Below are positions 1 to 5,710 of a stretch of 6,673 bases of DNA, piece after piece. The position numbers were made by a program, and so were the translations under genes. How positions within the stretch are numbered: position 1 is the first letter of the stretch; each line of letters opens with the position of its first letter. Under the pieces are notes generated by a model. The model had not been told where the DNA came from. It made no database searches and was given only the letters and a program-made list of their open reading frames with translations. Origin of the DNA: an uncultured Opitutaceae bacterium (GTDB lineage Bacteria; Verrucomicrobiota; Verrucomicrobiae; Opitutales; Opitutaceae); contig CAMLSH010000219.1 in the NCBI GenBank assembly GCA_946482625.1, positions 1 through 6,673 of the forward strand, given 5' to 3'.

Positions 1-203
1 AGCTTGGTGAGCATCTCGACGCCGTCCATGACGGGCATGGTGATGTCGAGGAGGATGAGGTCGGGAGTTTCCTTGGAGGCTGCGGCGAGGCCTTCGACGC
101 CGTTGGCGGCTTCGATGATTTCGCAGTCATAGCCTTTGAAGGCTTTTTTGACGATGATGCGGACGGTTTTGGAGTCGTCGACGGTGAGAACTTTATAGCG
201 CAT
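1..203 (-). CDS. CheY-like response regulator, N-terminal part (cut by window edge)
   Basis: This is a single-domain receiver protein, normally phosphorylated by a histidine kinase such as CheA, which would relay the signal to the flagellar motor or another target. Translating from the ATG at 203-201 gives 67 residues before the window ends. They begin MRYKVLTVDDSKTVRIIV. The acidic pair D9-D10 is present, and the phosphoacceptor is D53 in LILLDITMPVMDG, at the end of the third beta strand. The conserved Thr/Ser and Lys of the second half lie outside the window, so completeness and any C-terminal output domain cannot be judged. The gene starts 44 bases after the cheX stop on the same strand, which suggests co-transcription and makes it the likely CheX substrate. 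No purine-rich ribosome site precedes the ATG; the upstream stretch is A-rich, then C-rich. It could serve a non-chemotaxis pathway, because no other che gene is visible. Confidence 0.88.
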   Translation of the reverse strand, partial: MRYKVLTVDDSKTVRIIVKKAFKGYDCEIIEAANGVEGLAAASKETPDLILLDITMPVMDGVEMLTK

Positions 204-247
204 GGCGGAGAGCGTGAGCGATGAGGGAAGCGTTTGTTTTTTGAAAA

Positions 248-781
248 TCAGTCGCCGGACTTCATCAGCAGGTCGGCCACGATGTGGTGGTCGCCGACGT
301 GGAAGCGGTAGATGCGGCGGGTGGCCGAGCTGACGGGCTCGATGGAGAAATTGCTGCCGCGGAGGATCGACGGGATGGTCAACTTGCAGGGGAAGCCCTT
401 GTCCGCGAGTTGGTTCTTGAAGGTGCCAACGGTCATGTTGGTGAGTTCGCCGACGGCGTCGTTGACGACCTCGTGACCGGCTTCGTCGATTTCGGCGAGG
501 GTCATGCCGAGCATGTGGCTGGCGATCTCATTCGCGAATTTGTCTTCGAGATAAAGGTAGATGAGGCCGCTGATGTCGCCGATGAAGCCGACGGTGCCGA
601 CGACGTGCTGGCCGCTGATGTGGACGGGGTGGGCCCACGGAGAGCCGTCTGAGTTGGCGAGGGCGCCGGTGGCGTCGGAGAGCGAGGCGGTTTTGCCTAG
701 CATCGTTTTGAAGACGTCCTGAACTGCGCGATTAATTGTCTCCCGGAAGACCGACTCGCTGATTTGATCGATGGTAGGCAT
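248..781 (-). CDS. cheX: CheX-type chemotaxis phosphatase (CheC/CheX/FliY superfamily)
   Basis: This is a 177-residue cytoplasmic protein that probably dephosphorylates phospho-CheY, resetting the chemotaxis response. The family signature is visible as D108, then E112-L-T-N115, then P137. This resembles the known D/S-x3-E-x2-N-x22-P active-site pattern, with the last spacing one residue shorter. E112 and N115 are the expected catalytic pair. Only this canonical copy sits in the right D-x3-E context; a second ExxN (E104-N107) lies just before it. As in CheX rather than CheC there appears to be one active site, and the length is somewhat above the roughly 155 residues of Thermotoga CheX. Residues 51-80 (GTVGFIGDISGLIYLYL) look like the central beta strands of the fold. 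The start at 781 has a poor ribosome site: an AGGAG lies 19 bases upstream, too far for usual spacing. The next gene downstream is a CheY-like regulator, its probable substrate. Confidence 0.85.
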   Translation of the reverse strand: MPTIDQISESVFRETINRAVQDVFKTMLGKTASLSDATGALANSDGSPWAHPVHISGQHVVGTVGFIGDISGLIYLYLEDKFANEIASHMLGMTLAEIDEAGHEVVNDAVGELTNMTVGTFKNQLADKGFPCKLTIPSILRGSNFSIEPVSSATRRIYRFHVGDHHIVADLLMKSGD

Positions 782-800
782 GAGGTAAGAGATAGGATTA

Positions 801-816
801 CTCCTGCAATATTATC
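801..816 (-). promoter_or_regulatory. Possible -10 element and displaced Shine-Dalgarno site ahead of cheX
   Basis: On the minus strand, GATAAT (816-811) matches five of six positions of the TATAAT -10 consensus. AGGAG (805-801) follows it. A transcript starting about seven bases after the -10 would begin near the AGGAG. The AGGAG lies 19 bases before the cheX ATG, so it is badly placed for that start. I saw no matching -35 hexamer at the usual 16-18 base spacing. This 93-base spacer (782-874) is the only place for a cheX promoter close to the gene. The element is a weak pattern match in an AT-rich patch of an otherwise GC-rich region. Confidence 0.2.
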
Positions 817-874
817 GGCCGAATCCCGGGAGCTTTAGGGAATTTTCCGAGAATGTCTCCGGAGTGCGCGGGCT

Positions 875-1381
875 TTAGCGCCGCGCGAGAGCCGCCTGTC
901 CATCGATGGGCGCGCCGGCTGCGGTGTAGAAAATGGCGCACACGCGGCCGAGCAAATTGCGGGCGTTGACGGCCTCGCGATCGATGGCGGCGTTGTTGTC
1001 GCCGAGGACGAGCCAGCCGTCACCACTTTGCTCATACAGGCGATGGATGACCGGCGCGCCACCCGCGCTGCGGTAGATGACGATGTCGCCGCGACGCAGC
1101 TCGACGAAGGCGACTTTCTCGACGGTGACGACGCTGCTCTCGTCGAGCGTGGGCTTCATGCTGCCGGTCGGTGCGACGGTGTAGACCTGGCCGCCGACGG
1201 CGTTGGCGGCGAGCTGCGCAAGAGAAAGCGCCTGGTCCCGGGAAATGTTGGAGCGGGGAGCCACTGCCGCTGAACCGCCGGTGGTGGCGCAGCCGGTATG
1301 AAGGGATGCGAGCGCGACCAAGCCGCAAACAAATGCCCCGCGGAAAGCGAGGGCAGTGCGACGTGGGCGGCGGAACTTCAT
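875..1381 (-). CDS. Signal-peptidase-like S26 family protein, lipoprotein-like, Ser/His type
   Basis: This 168-residue protein contains the conserved boxes of type I signal peptidases. S74 in PTGSMKPTL is the expected nucleophile. RRGDIVIYR (about 96-104) and VLGDNNAAID (125-134) match the later boxes. Most bacterial enzymes have the general-base lysine in a (Y/V)xKR context. Here VIHRLYE places H113 at that position, as in the Ser/His subfamily of archaeal, ER and SipW-type enzymes; D128 or D134 could complete the site. The N-terminus is basic (MKFRRPRRT), then hydrophobic, then ends in LHTGC with C31, a lipoprotein-like cleavage site although the -3 residue is His rather than Leu. The domain should therefore face the periplasm or outside, tethered by lipid or by an uncleaved helix. 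It may process specific exported substrates rather than act as the housekeeping LepB. The metalloprotease gene upstream is 197 bases away, so a functional link is only a guess. The ATG follows a TATACT hexamer by five bases, which suggests leaderless expression. Confidence 0.8.
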   Translation of the reverse strand: MKFRRPRRTALAFRGAFVCGLVALASLHTGCATTGGSAAVAPRSNISRDQALSLAQLAANAVGGQVYTVAPTGSMKPTLDESSVVTVEKVAFVELRRGDIVIYRSAGGAPVIHRLYEQSGDGWLVLGDNNAAIDREAVNARNLLGRVCAIFYTAAGAPIDGQAALARR

Positions 1382-1386
1382 TGCCC

Positions 1387-1394
1387 AGTATAAT
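1387..1394. promoter_or_regulatory. Possible overlapping divergent -10 elements
   Basis: The eight bases AGTATAAT read as a perfect TATAAT on the plus strand (1389-1394) and as TATACT on the minus strand (1392-1387). On the minus strand only GGGCA separates TATACT from the ATG of the S26 gene, so transcription would begin at or next to the A of the ATG, giving a leaderless message. On the plus strand initiation would fall near 1401. Neither side has a recognisable -35 at 16-18 bases, and there is no TGn extension on the plus side. The call rests on the hexamers and their placement only. Confidence 0.3.
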
Positions 1395-1400
1395 CGGTTT

Positions 1401-1471
1401 GCAAATTACCTGCTTTAGTAAAGGTGCGAGGAAGGTGGGCAGGAGTATTCCCTATGCGGCTAGGGGTTTTT
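1401..1471 (+). ncRNA. Candidate small plus-strand transcript (about 71 nt)
   Basis: A plus-strand TATAAT at 1389-1394 would start transcription near 1401, and a hairpin with a T-run ends at 1471, which outlines an RNA of about 71 bases. Within it, CCTGC (1409-1413) can pair with GCAGG (1439-1443), extended by two G-U pairs. This forms a stem with a purine-rich loop that includes GAGGAAGG. The terminator hairpin follows six bases later. All neighbouring genes lie on the other strand, so no known gene uses this terminator. The RNA would be intergenic, not antisense to a coding region. No known RNA family was recognised. The missing -35 box and the short length keep confidence low. Confidence 0.2.
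1450..1471 (+). terminator. Rho-independent-terminator-like hairpin, plus strand
   Basis: CCCTA (1450-1454) and TAGGG (1461-1465) form a five-base-pair stem around a TGCGGC loop. One G and five Ts follow (1467-1471). The stem can extend by one U-G pair at its base. The orientation suits a plus-strand transcript. Read on the minus strand the hairpin is preceded by As and followed by AATACTCC, so it lacks a T-run and would not be a standard terminator for the metalloprotease gene, which ends 108 bases upstream of it on that strand. The stem is short, so termination strength is doubtful. Confidence 0.4.
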
Positions 1472-1578
1472 GACGTCTGCTTCCGGGAGCGGGCGATCCG
1501 CCGAGCGTGACGAGCCCGTCGGGCAAACGCAGGTGGCAAAGCGTGCGAGCGTTGCTCCCAGCTGCGGCGATGAGGCGC

Positions 1579-4500
1579 TTAAGGTGTATCGATCCGCACC
1601 CGGCCGAAGCGGGAGGCGTCCGGCGTAAAGGGAAGGGCGTCCCGGTAGGTGAGCTGTTCGCGACCGCTGCCGAGATCGACCGGAGGGCCGACTTGGATTC
1701 CTGAGGTGCTCCAGTTGACGAGGTCACTGGAGAACTGGGGCTGGAACGTGAGATCGAAGGCGTCGCGCGCACGGATGAACGTGAGTGTGAGATAGCGCAG
1801 ACCGTTCTCTTCCACGGTGCCGATCTGGGAAAGCGGCCCGGCGTCGGAGGCTTGGGGCTCGCGGCCGAAGGCGTATTCGACGAGATTGGACAGGCCATCG
1901 CCGTCGGGGTCGGCGGCTTCGCCGCTGATGGAGGAGTCGAAGAGTTCGGCGGCGTTGAATCTGCCCGCGCGCCAGGCGGTGATGCCGGGCTGTTGGGCTT
2001 GTGCGGAGTAGCGGCTGAAGTCGCTTTCGAAAAATGGATTTGGGTGACCGCGGCCCGGTGAAACGCCGACGATGGCGTCGGCGTTGGCGGTTCCGGGCAA
2101 CCAGGTGAGCGTGATCACGCCGTTGCGCCAGAGCTCGAGCTGCACGTTGGCGCGCCGTGAAGAGTCGCCGTAGAACGGGATGTTTTCCCACGTGATCGCG
2201 GTGCGTTCGGCGCCGGGTGCGGTGATGAGCGTACACGAAATCTCGCCGCCTGCGCGGGGGTCGAGGTCTCGCCAGTAAGCGCTGATGCGGGGCAGGCCGA
2301 GGTGAAACTGGGAGGCGAGGCTGCCCGCCGAGGCGATGTCGCCGCGGCCGAAGGTGACGGCGCCGTTGGTGCCGACGTAAAGTTCGTCGTAAGCGACGTC
2401 GAAGAGACGCGGCGCGGTGGCGGCTGTATCGATTTTCCAATAACCGTCGTCGAGGTCGCCGGCGTTGACGGGAGCGGTGGCGGCTCCGTTTTCGATCAGC
2501 GAGAAACCGGTGGCGGGATCTGTCGTGAAGGCGTTGGAGAGGTCGAGGCTGCCGCGATAACCACCGCTATTCAGCGGCGTGAGGGTGAGCCGGCGGCCGG
2601 CGAGATCGAACGGTTTCGCTTCGGTGAAAAACTCGGCGAGATGATCGGGGGCGTCGTTGTCGGCGATCGTGAGCGTTGCGGTCGCCGGCGTTCCGAGCGT
2701 GTAGCCGGTTCCGGAGACAAGAGAGATCTCCACCGTCTCGGCGCCTTCGACGATGCTGTCGTCGAATGGGGTGATGAGCAACGTGGCCGACGTTTCTCCG
2801 GGCAGGAGGACGAGGGAGCCTTTCGCGGCGGCGGGATCGTATCCGGTGGGAGCGGTTGAAGTAAGGAGAAAGTCCGAGCCGTCCGTGGCGGCAGTGCCAG
2901 CGACGGAAAACTGGACGGACACGGTGCTGTCGAGCGGGTCGTCGCTCTGTCGTGAGATGGTTACGCTGGCAGGCGTGGACTGGAACTCGGCGGCGGAGGC
3001 GTTGACGATGGCGAGCCGGACGACGGGAGCGGGCGGTGTGGCAGTGAAATCGAGCCCTTTCATCGGAGCGGTGCCGAGCGCGATGGGGTTGGTGAAGCCG
3101 GCGGGGGCTATCAGGGGGTGGCGCGCGGAGGCGGCGACGAGCGTGAGATCTCCGGCGTTGAGGCCGGTGAGTGTGTAGCGTCCGTCGCTATCGGTGAAAG
3201 TGTCGCGGTAGAGAGCGCCTGTCTGGCCATTGTGAATACGGACGCCGGGTGCGGGGCGTCCGAGCGAGTCGAGCACGGTGCCGGCGACTGTCGTGGTTGT
3301 GGGTGTACCGACTTGGATGACAACTGAGCGGGTGGTGGAGCGTCCCTTCATGTCGGAGACGGTCAGCAGCACGGTGTAATGGCCAGGGGCGATCCAGCGG
3401 GTGGAGGCGGTGGCGGCGTTGGGGGCGGGCTGGTCGTTGGCGAACTGCCAGTGGTACGCGAGGGTGTCGCCGTCGGGATCAGTCGCGGAGGCGGTGAAGG
3501 TAACGGGTTCATCGACTCCGATCACGGTGGCGGAGGCGGTGAGCGTCGCTTCGGGCGCGTGGTTGTCGGGGAAGGGGCCGACGTTCACCACGACGTCGAT
3601 GGAGGCCGGTGAGGTGGCGTTTTTGGCGACGGGCGTGAAATGGAGATTGGCGGCGGGGTCTGACCACGTGCGGCCGATGACGAGTGCGCTGTCGGCGGTG
3701 GGGTTGGCTTGTTCTCCGGGTTGAGTATCGAGGAGTTGGGAGCCGCCTTCGCTCTCTTCCCACGGCGCCCAGCGGAGTTGCACGCCGTTGTGAGTGGAGG
3801 CGTTGGCCGGCCATTGCTGGCGGAGTTCGGCCCAGTAGGTGCGGTCGGCGTCGCGGGGAATTTTCAGTAGATGCGTGCCGGATGGCGCGAGTGAAGGCTG
3901 GTCGTAAGCATAAAGCCGATACGTGCCGGAGATGGCGATTTCGAGCGTGCGGGACTCGGGGAGCCAGCCGATGCGTTCGCGGTTGCCGGCGTTGAAGGAA
4001 TGTTCTCCGCCTGCGGAGAAGCCCATGGTGTCGAAGCGGTCGCCGTATTCCTGGTTGGCGCCCTCGCCGAGGAGATTGTCGGTGGAGGGAGCCCAGAGGT
4101 TGGCGTGAAAGAGGCCGAGGTTGTGGCCGAGTTCGTGGGCGAGCACGCCGGGAGCGTCGGTTTTCAGCCAGACGCCGCGGATGCCGATGTAGCCTTGGCC
4201 GCGAAATGCGCCGGGTTCGCCTTCGTAGCGAACAACATCGAAATCGTGGTCGAAGAAGTTGTGCGCGGGGAGGGATTCGTTGCCGGGAAAGCTGGACGGA
4301 CTAGCGGCGACCTCGCGGGCGTCATCGAGGATTTTTTTCGCGAAGCCGGACGGGTCGTTGGTTTCGGAGAGATACCAGTTTTCTGTGTGCGGGAGCACGT
4401 AAACGGGCGTGATCGTCGAGGTGAGGGAGAACTGGTTGTAAGAGTTTTCAGCGAGGAACGCGGCTGCCGTGGCCGTGGTGGAAAGGGCGCTGGATTCGGT

Positions 4501-5445
4501 CTGGGGTTCGAAGCTCGCGGGTTGGTCGGCGAAGCGGACGCGGAGGTAGAGCAGGCGTCTCGCGCCCGTGGTGATGGCGGCGGTGCTGGCCATGGGGCCG
4601 GAGCGGGTGATGGCGCGGCGATTGGAGGCGCCGCCTTCTAGGGCGATGAGATTTTTTTCGACGAGGTAAACGTGGCCGCGGCTGCAGAGAAAATGAACTT
4701 CGTCGCCGATCTCGGCGATCACGTCGGCGTCGGCATCGGCGGGGCTTTGGTTGTAGCCGGCGGGTTGCTGCGAGACGGCGCAAATCTGGTCGCGCTGATG
4801 TTTGGCGGGATCGGGAGATTCGCCGGGTTCGAGGATGCGGATGGGGCTTTCGTCGAGCGCGAGCAGGTCCTCGATGGCGATGCCGTGCAGTGGGAGATTG
4901 GGCTGGGAAAGTTGTGTGAGGCGACGTCCGTAGACAAAAGCCTGATACGCGCGGGCGTCGGTGGTGACGTGGCGTTGAACCGCGCGCGGGCCGGGCTCGC
5001 CGGGCGTGGCGAGCGTACCGACGACGATGTAGTCACCACGCGCGCTGACGCGGTCTTCGAGTTGAGCGGCGATCGGTGGCGGCAAGGCGCGGCGGAGGGC
5101 GAACGGTGCGGCCAGGGCGAGCGCGCGGCGAGGATCGGTCTGGATGAGCTCGCGCAGAGCGGCGCGGCGGGCGGCGGCGAGGGCGAGGCCTTGTTCGTGC
5201 AGACGCGCACGTTTTCCAGCGGCGGCCGCGAGGTAGTCGGCGGCCCAGTTTTCGAAGTCGGCGAACGCGGCCGGGGTGTCGCTCTTGCGCGCTGAGTATG
5301 AGGAAACGGTGGCGGAGCGAGCGGGGCTTTGCGCGAGTGTTTGAGCTTCCGCGATTTCAACCGGTTGGCCGATGAACCAGCCCACTGCGAGGGCTCCGAG
5401 ACCCAGTGCGAGATAGGTGATGGGTTTGGATCGGGGCAACTTCAT
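1579..5445 (-). CDS. Exported multidomain zinc metalloprotease, gametolysin (M11)-like
   Basis: This 1288-residue protein is probably a secreted or surface endopeptidase. It has a basic start (MKLPRSKP), a hydrophobic segment at about 10-26, and a likely signal-peptidase site AEA|Q after A34. Residues 35-290 have no domain I can name and may be a propeptide; they contain C222 and C254. The catalytic domain is about 290-505. HELGHNLGLFH gives zinc ligands H437, H441 and H447 with catalytic E438. A Met-turn-like FDTMG has M474, and FNAGNRERIGWL follows, as in gametolysin-type metzincins. The third ligand, His, argues against family M6. Later modules are a PKD-like domain (about 630-712), a carboxypeptidase-regulatory-like beta domain (716-800), Calx-beta (808-931, with DDSIVEGAETVEISL) and a nidogen-like region (about 1015-1130, with LPRISAYWRDLDP). 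A calcium-binding-type DPDGDGLSN starts at 1179, followed by a C-terminal beta region. No sortase, PEP-CTERM or transmembrane anchor is seen at the C-terminus. The ribosome site is weak. Substrate unknown. Confidence 0.85.
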   Translation of the reverse strand: MKLPRSKPITYLALGLGALAVGWFIGQPVEIAEAQTLAQSPARSATVSSYSARKSDTPAAFADFENWAADYLAAAAGKRARLHEQGLALAAARRAALRELIQTDPRRALALAAPFALRRALPPPIAAQLEDRVSARGDYIVVGTLATPGEPGPRAVQRHVTTDARAYQAFVYGRRLTQLSQPNLPLHGIAIEDLLALDESPIRILEPGESPDPAKHQRDQICAVSQQPAGYNQSPADADADVIAEIGDEVHFLCSRGHVYLVEKNLIALEGGASNRRAITRSGPMASTAAITTGARRLLYLRVRFADQPASFEPQTESSALSTTATAAAFLAENSYNQFSLTSTITPVYVLPHTENWYLSETNDPSGFAKKILDDAREVAASPSSFPGNESLPAHNFFDHDFDVVRYEGEPGAFRGQGYIGIRGVWLKTDAPGVLAHELGHNLGLFHANLWAPSTDNLLGEGANQEYGDRFDTMGFSAGGEHSFNAGNRERIGWLPESRTLEIAISGTYRLYAYDQPSLAPSGTHLLKIPRDADRTYWAELRQQWPANASTHNGVQLRWAPWEESEGGSQLLDTQPGEQANPTADSALVIGRTWSDPAANLHFTPVAKNATSPASIDVVVNVGPFPDNHAPEATLTASATVIGVDEPVTFTASATDPDGDTLAYHWQFANDQPAPNAATASTRWIAPGHYTVLLTVSDMKGRSTTRSVVIQVGTPTTTTVAGTVLDSLGRPAPGVRIHNGQTGALYRDTFTDSDGRYTLTGLNAGDLTLVAASARHPLIAPAGFTNPIALGTAPMKGLDFTATPPAPVVRLAIVNASAAEFQSTPASVTISRQSDDPLDSTVSVQFSVAGTAATDGSDFLLTSTAPTGYDPAAAKGSLVLLPGETSATLLITPFDDSIVEGAETVEISLVSGTGYTLGTPATATLTIADNDAPDHLAEFFTEAKPFDLAGRRLTLTPLNSGGYRGSLDLSNAFTTDPATGFSLIENGAATAPVNAGDLDDGYWKIDTAATAPRLFDVAYDELYVGTNGAVTFGRGDIASAGSLASQFHLGLPRISAYWRDLDPRAGGEISCTLITAPGAERTAITWENIPFYGDSSRRANVQLELWRNGVITLTWLPGTANADAIVGVSPGRGHPNPFFESDFSRYSAQAQQPGITAWRAGRFNAAELFDSSISGEAADPDGDGLSNLVEYAFGREPQASDAGPLSQIGTVEENGLRYLTLTFIRARDAFDLTFQPQFSSDLVNWSTSGIQVGPPVDLGSGREQLTYRDALPFTPDASRFGRVRIDTP

Positions 5446-5482
5446 GCAAATCTCGCGTGATGGAGACTTCAGGAAGAAGCGG

Positions 5483-5521
5483 ACCGGGTTACAAGGTCAC
5501 GGGCGGTTTTGGCCACCCGGT
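5483..5521. repeat. Inverted repeat in the leader region of the metalloprotease gene
   Basis: ACCGGGT (5483-5489) and ACCCGGT (5515-5521) are perfect seven-base inverted copies separated by 25 bases. Inside, GGTC (5495-5498) and GGCC (5511-5514) can form a second four-pair stem that stacks directly next to the outer stem on one side. The repeat ends 38 bases upstream of the metalloprotease ATG, so it would lie in the 5' leader or promoter. It could be an operator for a dimeric regulator or an RNA structure. It lacks the conserved sequences of the cyclic-di-GMP (GEMM) riboswitch, and I recognise no other family. Confidence 0.4.
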
Positions 5522-5634
5522 GTCGCTGTAGGGGAAAAGCGGAGTAAATGCAGCTGACTTACAGCTTCTGGGCATGAACACCGTTTGTGTGGGTCGGTCA
5601 GCGGTCTTTTTGGCGCGATGCCTTAAGGCCACTT

Positions 5635-5695
5635 GGAGCGGAAAACCGGCCGATCAGTGACGCGCGGATCGAGGGTGCGCCGGCAACGCGGCTCC
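5635..5695 (-). repeat. Nested three-part stem-loop downstream of the hybrid kinase gene
   Basis: Three five-base complementary pairs are nested: GGAGC (5635-5639) with GCTCC (5691-5695), CCGGC (5646-5650) with GCCGG (5679-5683), and CGATC (5651-5655) with GATCG (5667-5671). The internal loop and bulge are 6/7 and 0/7 bases, and the apical loop is 11. On the minus strand the structure begins 15 bases after the kinase stop codon, so it could be a 3'-UTR hairpin that stabilises the message or helps end transcription. No T-run follows it, which argues against a simple intrinsic terminator. A chance match in GC-rich DNA is possible. Confidence 0.35.
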
Positions 5696-5710
5696 TTGTC
5701 CCTCTGCTGT

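Larger units (their letters stand above)
5446..5710. other. 265-base intergenic region with several short palindromes, no gene
   Basis: This is the spacer between the hybrid kinase stop and the metalloprotease start. No convincing coding frame was found. Besides the two larger inverted repeats listed separately, it holds AGCTG-ACTTA-CAGCT (5552-5566, five-pair stem) and the perfect ten-base palindrome GCCTTAAGGC (5620-5629). A promoter for the metalloprotease is expected here, but no clear -35/-10 pair was found on the minus strand. The best -10-like hexamer is TTTACT at 5549-5544, a four-of-six match without a -35. No T-run terminator follows the kinase gene. Confidence 0.5.

Noticed and set aside
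846..862. A hairpin CCGAGA / TCTCCGG after the S26 gene as a terminator
   Set aside because: The stem needs a bulge, and on the coding strand it is followed by AAAATT rather than a T-run.
1524..1534. GCCC-GTC-GGGC hairpin downstream of the metalloprotease stop as its terminator
   Set aside because: It is only four base pairs with a three-base loop and no T-run on the minus strand; such matches are common by chance in this composition.
1452..1898. A minus-strand frame of 148 codons overlapping the 3' end of the metalloprotease and the following spacer
   Set aside because: It is in another frame from the conserved C-terminal tail, is Ser/Pro/Arg-rich, and has no recognisable domain. It is a shadow frame.
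4000..5295. Long plus-strand open frames at 4000-4641 and 4672-5295 (over 200 codons each), and at 2302-2859
   Set aside because: They lie fully opposite the metalloprotease gene, whose domain structure is clear. Their translations are Gly/Val/Ala/Glu-rich without any motif, as expected from GC-rich third positions on the other strand.
5443..5462. A sigma-54 promoter (GG-N10-GC type) at CATCACG...TTTGC just before the metalloprotease ATG
   Set aside because: The GG doublet is missing, the spacing between the half-sites is wrong by two bases, and the match overlaps the start codon.
5446..5530. A cyclic-di-GMP (GEMM) riboswitch in the metalloprotease leader
   Set aside because: The repeat has GGTCAC-like bases, but the conserved GEMM segments (such as the ACGCAAAGCC-like core) are absent.
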